64,000 nt of DNA from Teichococcus coralli (GTDB lineage: Bacteria > Pseudomonadota > Alphaproteobacteria > Acetobacterales > Acetobacteraceae). The stretch spans positions 124,001 through 188,000 of the forward strand of contig NZ_SNVJ01000006.1 of NCBI RefSeq assembly GCF_009829925.1. The letters run 5' to 3'. Below, one piece after another: positions 1-8,324 of the stretch (positions are counted from its first letter, which is position 1; each line of letters opens with the position of its first letter). Made by a program: the position numbers and the translations under genes. The notes beneath the pieces were generated by a model. It ran no database searches and was not told where the DNA came from. It was given only the letters and a program-made list of their open reading frames with translations.

Positions 1-670
1 CCGCATAGGCCTTGATGCGGCCGTCGCGGATGAAGCCCACCGTGTTGGTCGCCTGGTCGCAGAACAGGTCGATGCGGCCGGCCATCAGGTCGGTGATGGC
101 GGGGGCGCTGCCGCGGAACACCACGCTGGTCAGCGCCTTGCCTGCCGTGCGCTGCAGCAGCATGCCGCAGAGCTGGTTGGCGCCGCCGAGGCCGGAATGC
201 GCGAGCGTCAGCGCATCGCCCTTCTCCTGGATGGCGGCCAGCACGCCCTGCAGGTCGGCGGCGGGAAAGTCGGGACGCGCCACGACCGTCATCGCCGCGT
301 CCGAGACCAGGCCGAGCGGGGCGAAGCTCTCCTGCACGTCGTAGGGCAGCTTGCGGTAGAGCGTGGCCGTGCTGGCATGGCCGATGTGGTGCATCAGCAG
401 CGTGTATCCGTCCGGCCGCGCCTGGGCGACGCGCGCGGCGGCGATGGTGCCGCCGGCACCGGTGATGTTTTCCACCACCACGGGCTGGCCGAGGTTCTTC
501 GACATGCCCTCGGCCACCAGGCGGCTGACCACGTCGGTCGGGCCGCCGGCGGCGAAGGGCACGGTGATGGTGACGGCATGGTCGGGGAAGCCCGCCGCCC
601 GGGCGGAGCGCAGGGCGGGAATGGCCAGCAGGGCGGAGCCTGCGGCGAGCAGCGTGCGTCGTTGCAGCAT
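1..670 (-). CDS. TTT-family (Bug) solute-binding receptor, C-terminus cut by window edge
   Basis: The frame opens at the ATG complement at 668-670 and runs off the left edge without a stop, so only about 223 N-terminal residues are visible. The N-terminus MLQRRTLLAAGSALLAIPAL is a Tat-like or Sec signal peptide. The mature part has the Bug/TctC hallmarks: a VPFAAGG strand-loop, the GQPVVVEN segment, GAGGTIAA, and an ARPDGYTLL motif. Bug proteins are periplasmic receptors for carboxylates that normally feed a TctAB membrane pair, which is not seen here. The gene lies 30 nt downstream of a tartrate/D-malate-type dehydrogenase on the same strand, which suggests uptake of that enzyme's substrate. 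The ligand cannot be read from sequence. Confidence 0.9.
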   Translation of the reverse strand, partial: MLQRRTLLAAGSALLAIPALRSARAAGFPDHAVTITVPFAAGGPTDVVSRLVAEGMSKNLGQPVVVENITGAGGTIAAARVAQARPDGYTLLMHHIGHASTATLYRKLPYDVQESFAPLGLVSDAAMTVVARPDFPAADLQGVLAAIQEKGDALTLAHSGLGGANQLCGMLLQRTAGKALTSVVFRGSAPAITDLMAGRIDLFCDQATNTVGFIRDGRIKAYA

Positions 671-700
671 GGACGTTTCCTTTGTTGTGGTTCGTTCGGC

Positions 701-1774
701 TCAGACGTTGGCGCTGTGGATGGCGTCGCAGACCGCCTCCGTCACCTGCTTCGTCGTGGCCTTGCCGCCGAGGTCTGGCGTCAGGACGCCGGCGCCGGTG
801 ACGCGCTCGACCGCCCGCATCAGCCGCGCGGCGGCCTCCGGCTCGCCCAGGTGCTCCAGCATCTGCGCGCCGGTCCAGAAGGTGGCGATGGGGTTGGCGA
901 TGCCCTTCCCCGTGATGTCGAAGGCGGAGCCGTGGATCGGCTCGAACATGGAGGGGAAGCGCCGCTCCGGGTCCACATTGCCGGTGGGCGCGACGCCGAG
1001 CGAGCCGGCCAGGGCGGCGGCGAGATCGGAGAGGATGTCGGCGTGCAGGTTGGTGGCGACGATGGTGTCCAGGCTCTGCGGCTTCAGCACCATGCGCATG
1101 GTCATGGCGTCCACCAGCATCTTGTCCCAGGTGACGTCGGAGAATTCCCGGGAGACCTCCTCGGCGATCTCGTCCCACATCACCATGCCGAAGCGCTGGG
1201 CGTTGGACTTGGTGACCACGGTGAGGAGCTTGCGCGGACGGGCCTGCGCCAGGCGGAAGGCGTAGCGCATGATCCGCGTGACGCCGACGCGGGTGAAGAT
1301 GGCCACCTCGGTCGCCACCTCCTCCGGGAGGCCACGATGCGCGCGGCCGCCATGGCCGGCATACTCGCCCTCGGAGTTCTCGCGCACGATCACCCAGTCG
1401 AGGTCGCCCGGGCCGCAGTCGCGCAGCGGCGGGGTGACGCCGGGCAGGATCTTGGTGGGGCGGACATTGGCGTACTGGTCGAAGCCCTGGCAGATCGGCA
1501 GGCGCAGGCCCCAGAGCGTGACATGGTCCGGCACATCCGGCGCGCCGACGGCGCCGAAATAGATGGCGTCGAACTTCTTGAGGGTGGCGAGCCCGTCGGC
1601 GGGCATCATCACGCCGTGCTGCCGGTAGTAGTCCGAGCCCCAGGGGAAGGTCTCGACATGCAGCCGGAAGCTGCCCATGCGCCGCTCCAGGGCGGCGAGC
1701 GCCTGCAGGCCCGCGGCGATGACCTCGGGACCGATGCCGTCGGCCGGGATGGCGGCGATGCTGTATTCGCGCAT
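701..1774 (-). CDS. Tartrate / D-malate dehydrogenase-like decarboxylating dehydrogenase
   Basis: This 357-residue protein belongs to the isocitrate/isopropylmalate dehydrogenase fold. It shows the N-terminal IPADGIGPEV motif, a VRENSEGEYAG loop and a C-terminal EPIHGSAFDITGKGIANP segment, a pattern typical of the TtuC/DmlA branch (tartrate dehydrogenase, D-malate dehydrogenase). Such enzymes oxidise a 2-hydroxy acid with NAD, often with decarboxylation, using Mn or Mg. I start it at the ATG complement at 1772-1774 (MREYSIAA); a 9-residue upstream extension is less plausible. It is followed by a Bug receptor gene and faces a divergent LysR regulator, a common uptake-plus-catabolism-plus-regulator trio. 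Exact substrate (tartrate, malate or 3-isopropylmalate) is uncertain. Confidence 0.88.
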   Translation of the reverse strand: MREYSIAAIPADGIGPEVIAAGLQALAALERRMGSFRLHVETFPWGSDYYRQHGVMMPADGLATLKKFDAIYFGAVGAPDVPDHVTLWGLRLPICQGFDQYANVRPTKILPGVTPPLRDCGPGDLDWVIVRENSEGEYAGHGGRAHRGLPEEVATEVAIFTRVGVTRIMRYAFRLAQARPRKLLTVVTKSNAQRFGMVMWDEIAEEVSREFSDVTWDKMLVDAMTMRMVLKPQSLDTIVATNLHADILSDLAAALAGSLGVAPTGNVDPERRFPSMFEPIHGSAFDITGKGIANPIATFWTGAQMLEHLGEPEAAARLMRAVERVTGAGVLTPDLGGKATTKQVTEAVCDAIHSANV

Positions 1775-1906
1775 GGGCGGTTCTCTCCTGCGGTTTGCCA
1801 TCCAGGCTAGGCCCAGCCGGCCGCCGCCGCCGCATCCGAAAGATTGTGCAAAAAAAGGCGATAATCAGGGCTGGCGCGGCTATGCTCCCGCCGGGAGGGC
1901 CGCGGA
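1775..1906. promoter_or_regulatory. Divergent control region between dehydrogenase and LysR gene
   Basis: This 132-nt gap separates the dehydrogenase (minus) from the LysR regulator (plus). An A/T-rich core at about 1841-1867 stands out from the GC-rich surroundings and contains ATT and AAT flanks compatible with the loose T-N11-A LysR box. Divergent LysR regulators usually bind such a region to control both themselves and the neighbour. No -35/-10 pair could be fixed with confidence. Confidence 0.35.
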
Positions 1907-2827
1907 ATGGACCTGAAGCAGCTCCGGTGCTTCCTCGCGGTGGCGGAGGCGCTGCATTTTGGCCGCGCCGCCGCAAGGCTGAACATGCTCCCCACCGCGC
2001 TTGGGCGGCAGGTCCGGTTGCTGGAGGAGGAACTGGGCACGCCCCTGCTGCGCCGCACCACCCGGCAGGTGGCGACCACCCCGGCCGGCGCCTTGCTGGC
2101 CGAGGAGGCCCGCGCCATCCTGGACCGGACCGCCCTGGCCGCCCGCAAGGTGCGGGCCGTGGCGCAGGCGCCGGGTGGCAGCCTGCGGATCGGCGCCATC
2201 GACAGCGCCGCCGCCGGCCTGCTGCCTGACCTGCTGGCCCGCTTCCGCGCGGCGCAGCCGGAAATCGCCGTGCGGCTGGTGGAGGCGAAGTCGGCCGAGA
2301 TCGTGCCGATGCTGCACGGCGGCCGGCTCGACCTCGGCTTCATCCGGCCGCCGCAGACGCCGGAACCCGGCCTCGCCTTCCGCTTGCTGCTGCAGGAACG
2401 GCCGGTGGCCGCCCTGCCGCGGCGCCACCCGCTTGCCAGGCGCCGCCGCCTGCGCCTCACCGAGTTGGCCGGGCTGCCGCTGATCCTGCCGCCGCGCCGC
2501 ACCCGGCCACACAGCCATGACGGGGTGGTGCGGCTCTTCGCCGGGCTCGGGCTGGCGCCACGCGTGGTGCAGGAGGCCGAGGAGAAGCAGACGATTGTCA
2601 ACCTCGTCGCCGCCGGCATCGGTGTGGCCCTGCTGCCGGAATGGGCGGCGCGGATGCGCGTGCCGGGGGTGGTGTTCCGGCCGGTCGAGCTGCCGGAAGG
2701 GCTGGACCTGCCGGAGTGGGGGCTGGGCGTAGCCTGGGAGGAAGGCTCCGCCTGCGCCGCCCGGACGCTGTTCCTCGCCGCGCTGGAGGCGGGTGCCGCC
2801 CCCCCGCCCCGTCAGGCCGCCGGCTGA
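1907..2827 (+). CDS. LysR-family transcriptional regulator
   Basis: This 306-residue protein begins MDLKQLRCFLAVAEALHFGR, the classic LysR winged-helix N-terminus, with the recognition helix around residues 20-45 (ARLNMLPTALGRQVRLLEEE). A type 2 periplasmic-binding-protein-like effector domain follows from about residue 90 (SLRIGAIDSAAAGLLPDLLA). Length is normal for the family. It is divergent from the tartrate/D-malate-type dehydrogenase and Bug gene, which it probably controls in response to the substrate; that link is inferred from position only. Confidence 0.93.
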   Translation: MDLKQLRCFLAVAEALHFGRAAARLNMLPTALGRQVRLLEEELGTPLLRRTTRQVATTPAGALLAEEARAILDRTALAARKVRAVAQAPGGSLRIGAIDSAAAGLLPDLLARFRAAQPEIAVRLVEAKSAEIVPMLHGGRLDLGFIRPPQTPEPGLAFRLLLQERPVAALPRRHPLARRRRLRLTELAGLPLILPPRRTRPHSHDGVVRLFAGLGLAPRVVQEAEEKQTIVNLVAAGIGVALLPEWAARMRVPGVVFRPVELPEGLDLPEWGLGVAWEEGSACAARTLFLAALEAGAAPPPRQAAG

Positions 2828-2930
2828 CCGGGCACGCGGATTCCGGCACGAGGGGCCTTGCATTGACTGCCCGCGCCGACAGGATGGCCGGAGAAGCCGC
2901 CACCTGCGCGGCAGGAGAGGAAACGCCAAG

Positions 2931-4154
2931 GTGTCTGATGCCGCAGCCGCGCCGACGCGCGGCGTGCCGTTGCTGACCGTTTTCGCCGAACCGGATTTCC
3001 GGCGCCTCTGGATCGTCGGCCTGGTGATCTTCGGTGTCCGCTGGATCGAGACCATCGCCGTCGCCGTCTTCGTCTATCAGGAGCGCGGCTCGGCCCTGCT
3101 TGTCGCCACCATGATGCTGCTGCGCCTTGTGCCCATGGCGCTGCTCGGCGCCTTTCTCGGCGCCTGGGCGGAGCGGATGGAGCGGCGGACCGCGCTGCTG
3201 CTGATCGTGCTCGCCTCTTTTGCCACCTCGCTGACCCTGGGGCTGCTGGCGATGGCGGGGGTGCTGCAGGTCTGGCACCTCGCGGTGGCCAGTTTCATCA
3301 ACGGCATCAGCTGGGCGGCGGACAACCCCGTGCGCCGCATGATGCTCGGGCAGGTGGTGGGCGCCGGGCGGATGAGCGCCGCCATGTCGGTGGATGTCGG
3401 CACCAACAATGCCAGCCGCATGCTCGGCCCGACGCTGGGCGGGCTGCTGCTGGCGACAACGGGCATCCAGGGCCCCTTCCTGCTCAGCGCGCTGTTCTAT
3501 CTCGTGGCGATCGGCGCGACGCTGCGCCTGGCCTACCGCAACGAGGCGCAGGCGCCCTCCGGCGAAGGCCTGCTGAGCCGCGTCGCCGCCGGCGTCACGC
3601 TGGTGCTCGGCGACAAGCGGCTGACCGGCGTCATGATCGTCACGCTGATCTACAACATCTTCGCCTGGCCGACGACGAGCATGGTCCCGGTCATCGGGCA
3701 GGACCGGCTGCTGCTGGGAGCGGAAGGCGTCGGCTTCCTGGCCAGCATGGATGGCGTCGGCGCCTTCTTCGGCGCGCTCCTCATCGCCTGGCTGGCGCGG
3801 CCGGAGCGCTATGCGCGGCTTTATGTCGGCGGTGTCGCCTCCTACAGCGCGCTGATGGCGCTCTTCGCGCTGCTGCCGCATGTCTTCCCTTCCGGCCTGG
3901 CGCTGCTGCTGGCGGGACTGGGCGGCTCGGGCTTCAGCATCATGCAGACCACGCTGGTCTTTCTCGCCACGCCGCCGGAGATGCGCAGCCGCGTGCTCGG
4001 CCTGCTCTCCGTCTGCATCGGCGTCGGGCCGATCGGCTTCATCCATCTCGGCCTGCTGGCGGATGCGATCGGGGCGCACTACGCCGTGGCGTTCTCCGGC
4101 GCCGAGGGGCTGCTGGCGCTCTGGCTGGCGCGCCGCTGGTGGCGCGCCATCTGA
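2931..4154 (+). CDS. MFS transporter
   Basis: A roughly 407-residue polytopic membrane protein with about twelve hydrophobic segments and the basic MFS loop 2-3 signature (GAWAERMERRTALL). I place the start at GTG 2931, because AGGAGAGG at 2913-2920 sits correctly upstream and the longer frame from 2793 would overlap the LysR gene with low-complexity sequence. The pattern resembles the EntS-like exporter group of MFS proteins, but substrate and direction cannot be read. It ends 12 nt before the convergent enolase-superfamily gene. Confidence 0.87.
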   Translation: MSDAAAAPTRGVPLLTVFAEPDFRRLWIVGLVIFGVRWIETIAVAVFVYQERGSALLVATMMLLRLVPMALLGAFLGAWAERMERRTALLLIVLASFATSLTLGLLAMAGVLQVWHLAVASFINGISWAADNPVRRMMLGQVVGAGRMSAAMSVDVGTNNASRMLGPTLGGLLLATTGIQGPFLLSALFYLVAIGATLRLAYRNEAQAPSGEGLLSRVAAGVTLVLGDKRLTGVMIVTLIYNIFAWPTTSMVPVIGQDRLLLGAEGVGFLASMDGVGAFFGALLIAWLARPERYARLYVGGVASYSALMALFALLPHVFPSGLALLLAGLGGSGFSIMQTTLVFLATPPEMRSRVLGLLSVCIGVGPIGFIHLGLLADAIGAHYAVAFSGAEGLLALWLARRWWRAI

Positions 4155-4166
4155 GCGCCAGCCGCT

Positions 4167-5327
4167 TCAGCCCAGCCGAGGGTCCAGCCAGGGGCGCGGC
4201 ATTGGCTGCCAGGGGGTTTCGCCCGCCTCCGTCTCGCGCAGCGCGACCCCCAGCCCAGGCAGGTCCGGCACAAGGGCGGCGCCTTCGCGAAAGGCCAGCC
4301 GCTCGCCACCCGCGACCAGGGTGAAGAAGCGCTCCGTCTCGCCGAACTGCACCTCCAGCCGCAGGAAGTTCGGCAGGGTGGCGCAGAGATGCAGGGAATG
4401 CGCGTGGCAGACCGGGCCGGTCGGATTGTGGGGCGCGATCTCCACCCCCGCGGTCAGCGCCAGGGCCGCGATGCGGCGGATCTCCTCATGGCCGCCGGCA
4501 TGCTTGATGTCGGGCATCAGCACGTCGTAGCAGCCCTGCTCGATCATCGCCCGGTAGGCGCCGAGGCCGCAGAGCGTCTCGGCGCCGGCCAGCCGCATGC
4601 CGCGGTCGTTGGCCATGCCGCGCAGCCGGCGGATCTCGGGGGCATTGGCCTCGGCCACCGGGCATTCCAGCCAGTAGAGGCCGAGCGGCGCCAGGTCGCG
4701 CAGCAGGGAGGCCGCGCCGCCGGGGGAGAAGCGCCAATGCGCGTCCACCATCACGTCCACCGAGGCGCCCACCGCTTCCCGCACGGCGGCGATGCGGTCC
4801 AGCCCCTCGGCATAGGCGGCGCGCTGGCCGGCGGTGTCGTCGCCCGCGTCCTGCCAGACCATCGGCTCGAAGGGGGCGAGCTTCACCGCCGTGAAACCCT
4901 CCGCCACGGCGCGGCGGGCGGCGGCGGCGAAGCCTTGTGGCGTGCGCGGCTGCGCGCCACGGTTGATGTTGGCGTAGAGCGTGACGCGCTCGCGCAGCGC
5001 GCCACCCAGCAGCCGGTGGACCGGCGCGCCCTGCTGCTGGCCCGCGATGTCCCAGAGCGCGGCCTCGAAGGCGCTCTGCACGGTCTGCGCCACCAGCCCC
5101 CCCGGGGCGTGCGGCAGCACCTGGCAAAGGCGGTTGCGCGCCAGCGCGTCCTGCCCCGTCACGCGCGCGGCCAGCCGTGCCGCCTCGGCGGCCAGGAGCG
5201 GCTCCTGGTTTGCCAGCGTGCACTCGCCGATGCCGGTCAGCCCGGCTTCCGTGCGCACCAGCAGAAAGCACCAGTTGGTTTTGGGCGTGACCTGCACGCC
5301 GAGGAAGTCGAGCGCGTGGACGCGCAT
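4167..5327 (-). CDS. Mandelate racemase / muconate lactonizing enzyme family protein (variant active site)
   Basis: This 386-residue enolase-superfamily enzyme has an N-terminal capping domain followed by a TIM barrel. Visible metal ligands are D in VDAHW, E in LECPVAE and E in AGAETL; further barrel residues are D in MPDIKH and H in APHNPTGPV. The second-strand motif reads AVKLAPFEP, with only one lysine where most relatives have KxK or KxR, so the reaction may differ from typical racemases; the PHNPTGP block recalls sugar-acid dehydratases. The start is the ATG complement at 5325-5327 (MRVHALDF). It follows the Bug receptor gene by 8 nt, so the two are almost certainly co-transcribed. Confidence 0.88.
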   Translation of the reverse strand: MRVHALDFLGVQVTPKTNWCFLLVRTEAGLTGIGECTLANQEPLLAAEAARLAARVTGQDALARNRLCQVLPHAPGGLVAQTVQSAFEAALWDIAGQQQGAPVHRLLGGALRERVTLYANINRGAQPRTPQGFAAAARRAVAEGFTAVKLAPFEPMVWQDAGDDTAGQRAAYAEGLDRIAAVREAVGASVDVMVDAHWRFSPGGAASLLRDLAPLGLYWLECPVAEANAPEIRRLRGMANDRGMRLAGAETLCGLGAYRAMIEQGCYDVLMPDIKHAGGHEEIRRIAALALTAGVEIAPHNPTGPVCHAHSLHLCATLPNFLRLEVQFGETERFFTLVAGGERLAFREGAALVPDLPGLGVALRETEAGETPWQPMPRPWLDPRLG

Positions 5328-5335
5328 GGCCCCGC

Positions 5336-6316
5336 TCACTCCGCGCGGATGCCGGCCTGGGCGGCCAGCGCTTTCCACTTGGCGATGTCGGCATTGATCC
5401 GCGCGGCGAACTCCTCCGGGGTGGAAGCCACCAGTTCGCCACCCATCAGCCGCACGCGGTCCTGGATCATCGGCGCTTTCTTCAGGCCGGCCAACGCGGC
5501 CTGCAGGCGCTCGCGGATCGGCGCGGGGGTTCCGCGCGGGGCCAGGATGCCGTTCCAGGCCAGCGTCTCGAAGCCCGGCAGCGTCTCGGCGACGGTGGGC
5601 ACATCGGGCAGCTCGGGCGTACGGGTGAGCGAGGTGACCGCCAGCGGCTTCAGTTCGCCGCGCTGGATATAGGGCATGACGTTGACGAGATTGGCGAACA
5701 TCAGCGCCGTGTCGCCGCCGATCACCGATTGCGCCATGGCGGGCGTGCCGCGATAGGGCACATGGACGATGTCGAGATTCGCCGCCGACTTGAACAGCTC
5801 CATGGACATATGCGCCGAGGAGCCGACGCCGCCGGAGGCGTAGTTCAGCCGCCCCGGCCTGGTCCTCACCAGGGCAACCAGTGCCGAAAGGTCGTTGACG
5901 GGCAGCACCCGGGTATTCACCACCAGCACGTTGGGGCCCTGCACCAGGAGCGAGACCGGCTCGAAGGCACTGGTCAGGTCGTAGGGCAGATCCTGGTAGA
6001 TGGCGGCGTTGATGCCGTTGGACCCCGCGTTGCCAAGCAGGAAGCTGTAGCCGTCGGGCGCCGCGTTGTAGGCGGCCTCGACGCCGATCCGGCCGCCCGC
6101 GCCGCCACGGTTCTCCACGACGAAAGGCTGACCAAGCGCGGCTTCCAGCGCGGGCGCGATCAGCCGCGCCGTGGTGTCGTTGCCGCTGCCCGGCGCGTCG
6201 GGGAGGATCAGCCGGACCGGGCGCGTGGGCCAGGGCTCGGCGGCCCGCGCGCGGCGCGGGGCGAACGGCAACAAGGCGGCCATGGCAAGCTGCAGCAGGC
6301 GGCGGCGGCCGGTCAT
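5336..6316 (-). CDS. TTT-family (Bug) solute-binding receptor
   Basis: A 326-residue exported receptor. The start at the ATG complement 6314-6316 is supported by a GGAGG element just upstream (complement of about 6322-6330). The signal region MTGRRRLLQLAMAALLPFAP contains paired basic residues and a hydrophobic core. Bug landmarks are LILPDAPGSGNDTTARL, GQPFVVENRGGAGG, AAPDGYSFLLGN and HVPYRGTPAMAQSVI. It is the first gene of a pair with the downstream enolase-superfamily enzyme and probably supplies its carboxylate substrate. No TctA or TctB gene is nearby. Confidence 0.92.
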   Translation of the reverse strand: MTGRRRLLQLAMAALLPFAPRRARAAEPWPTRPVRLILPDAPGSGNDTTARLIAPALEAALGQPFVVENRGGAGGRIGVEAAYNAAPDGYSFLLGNAGSNGINAAIYQDLPYDLTSAFEPVSLLVQGPNVLVVNTRVLPVNDLSALVALVRTRPGRLNYASGGVGSSAHMSMELFKSAANLDIVHVPYRGTPAMAQSVIGGDTALMFANLVNVMPYIQRGELKPLAVTSLTRTPELPDVPTVAETLPGFETLAWNGILAPRGTPAPIRERLQAALAGLKKAPMIQDRVRLMGGELVASTPEEFAARINADIAKWKALAAQAGIRAE

Positions 6317-6429
6317 GATGGAGTCCTCCGGATGTTTTGCGGGAGTTTGGGCCGCCTCCGCCACCCCCGGCAATAGAGCCGCATCCGGAACTTTCTCCGC
6401 CCCTCCGGCGTCACCCACGCCGCGGCGGC

Positions 6430-7512
6430 TCAGCGGGCGGCGCGAAGCCGCGCCACCAGTGCCTGCCCGGTCGCGGCCGTGCCAAGGCGCCCCCCGACAT
6501 CGGGCGTCGCCTCGCCAGCGGCAACGGCCTCCGCGACCGCGCCCTCGATGGCGCGGCTGGCCTCGGCGAAGGCCGGGCTGCCGAGGCGCTCGGCCTGCCA
6601 TTCCAGCAGCTGCGCGGCGGAAAGGATTAGCGAGAAGGGGTTGGCACGGTCCTGCCCTGCGATGTCGGGCGCCGAGCCATGCGCCGCCTGCGCCATGGCA
6701 TGGCGCTCGCCCGCGTTGATCGAGCCGCCCAGGCCAATGCTGCCGGAAAGCTCAGCGGTGAGGTCGGAGAGGATGTCGCCAAACATGTTGGTGGTGACGA
6801 TCACGTCGAACTTGCCGGGAGCACGCACCAGATGCGCCGTCATGGCGTCAACGATGTATTCGTCCAGCGTCACGCCGGGGAAATCGGCGGCGACCTTGCG
6901 GCATTCCTCGAGAAACATGCCGTCTCCGAGCCGCAGCACATTGGCCTTGTGCACGGCGTGCACCTTGCCGCGCCGCGCCGCCGCCAGGCGGAAGGCGGCG
7001 CGGGCGATGCGCGCGCAGCAGGAGCGGGTGATGCGGCGGAGCGAGATGCAGACGTCGGGCGTCACCAGCATCTCCGCGTTGCCGGCCTCCATGTTGCGGT
7101 CGGCATAGAAGCCCTCGGTGTTCTCGCGCACCACCACGAGGTCGAAGGGTTCCACGGCGGGGTGACGGACGCCGGGATAGGTGCGGGCCGGCCGGATGTT
7201 CGCGAAGAGGTCCAGCTTCTTGCGGAAGAACATGGAAGGGTTGATGCCCCCCCTGCTCCCGTCCGCGTAGTCGGCGGTGGCCATCGGGCCGAGCACCAGC
7301 CCGTCCGCCGCGAGAACCTTGTCGAGGAGTTCCGGACGCAGGGTGGTGCCATGGCGTGCCAGGCTCGCATGCCCGGCGAGCTCGTGCTCCAGCCTCAAGC
7401 CCAGCCCGAAGCGGTCCGATGCCGTTTCCAACACCGCCACGGTCGCTGCGGTGATTTCCGGCCCGATGCCGTCGCCTGGCAGGACGACAAGGTGAAGTGC
7501 GTTGCGCGTCAT
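6430..7512 (-). CDS. Isocitrate/isopropylmalate dehydrogenase family protein
   Basis: A 360-residue NAD-dependent beta-decarboxylating dehydrogenase. Motifs in order: LPGDGIGPEI near the N-terminus, VVRENTEGFYADRN, the KANVLRLGDGMF helix with the catalytic-type lysine, the TTNMFGDILSDL metal-site segment and AAHGSAPDIAGQDRANP near the C-terminus. I start at the ATG complement 7510-7512 with GGGGAG upstream; about 78 residues of open but uncharacteristic sequence precede it. It differs from the other dehydrogenase at 701-1774 and is likely to act on another 2-hydroxy acid. It lies 113 nt upstream of the Bug and enolase-superfamily pair on the same strand. Confidence 0.87.
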   Translation of the reverse strand: MTRNALHLVVLPGDGIGPEITAATVAVLETASDRFGLGLRLEHELAGHASLARHGTTLRPELLDKVLAADGLVLGPMATADYADGSRGGINPSMFFRKKLDLFANIRPARTYPGVRHPAVEPFDLVVVRENTEGFYADRNMEAGNAEMLVTPDVCISLRRITRSCCARIARAAFRLAAARRGKVHAVHKANVLRLGDGMFLEECRKVAADFPGVTLDEYIVDAMTAHLVRAPGKFDVIVTTNMFGDILSDLTAELSGSIGLGGSINAGERHAMAQAAHGSAPDIAGQDRANPFSLILSAAQLLEWQAERLGSPAFAEASRAIEGAVAEAVAAGEATPDVGGRLGTAATGQALVARLRAAR

Positions 7513-8324
7513 GGCGGTTCTCCCCGAGCAGACCATAGCGCTACACGCTGACCTTCGCAGGTGTCGAGAGGCTGGCCGCGAGCCGTCGCATGCGTTTGCT
7601 CCATGAAAGCCAGAGGTGGGCGGAACACGCCGCGCGCCTTTTTTCTCCTGCAGCGGCAGCCATGCCCCGAAGCGGATGCTGCGGCGCAATGACGCTTTCA
7701 CCCCTGCGTGACCGCCCGCAGCACCGGCGCTGCGTAGGCGAACCACCCAAGGCCGGCGCTGGTCCGCGGCATGCCGCTTGACAGCAAAATGCTCCGGTTC
7801 CTAGCGTAACGACAGTCGCCATGCCGTCCCACGCCAGGACACCAGATGGCCGGCATCTAGGCCAACAAGGCGCCGGAAGGGTTCGTTCATGGAAGCCGCC
7901 GCCGCAGCGCCGCTCCGCCATGCCTGCAAGCCTCGCCAGACCCGCAAGCCTCGCCAGACCTCCCCTGGCGAGCCCAGGCGCCGCCGGCCGGCGCGCCGGC
8001 GCTGAAGGAGACCAGCATTGCCCCGTCCACACCAGACACCACTCGAACGGAACAGGCGCAGGCCGGCGACCAGGTGGCGCGCGCGGCCTCGCGGCGATGG
8101 ACTGCCCGGATCGCAACCCGCTGATGGGCCACCAGCCATGCCGCCTGTCGCCAGCGCCAACACGTCCGCGGGGCGATATCTCCGGCCCTCGCCGCAGTTC
8201 AGCGCCTGTGCACGCCCGTGCACGCCGCGCCTTCGCCGGGGGGACGAGCAGACCGGATCCGGCCGCCCGCGCGCTGCCGATGGCGCCAAGCCGCCCATCG
8301 CGGAAGCCGCGGAGATCCTCGGCC
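7513..8324. other. Long gap without a recognisable gene
   Basis: About 800 nt separate two divergent dehydrogenase/oxidoreductase genes. Several long open frames exist on both strands but show only the arginine-, alanine- and proline-rich composition expected by chance in GC-rich DNA. I see no protein family signature. The stretch includes a short tandem duplication (7926-7960) and presumably the promoters of both flanking genes. Confidence 0.6.
7926..7960. repeat. 17-nt perfect direct repeat
   Basis: The 17-mer GCAAGCCTCGCCAGACC occurs at 7926-7942 and again at 7944-7960, separated by one C, an 18-nt period. It lies inside the gene-free gap. It is probably a local slippage duplication and not an operator, since the unit is not palindromic. 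Confidence 0.85.

Noticed and set aside
197..1810. Long plus-strand frame opposite the dehydrogenase and Bug genes
   Set aside because: His/Gly/Asp-rich repetitive composition; it is the antisense shadow of a well-supported dehydrogenase.
7926..7960. Possibility of a CRISPR array or CRISPR remnant at the 17-nt direct repeats
   Set aside because: Repeats are adjacent with a 1-nt gap, so there are no spacers; no cas genes exist in the window.
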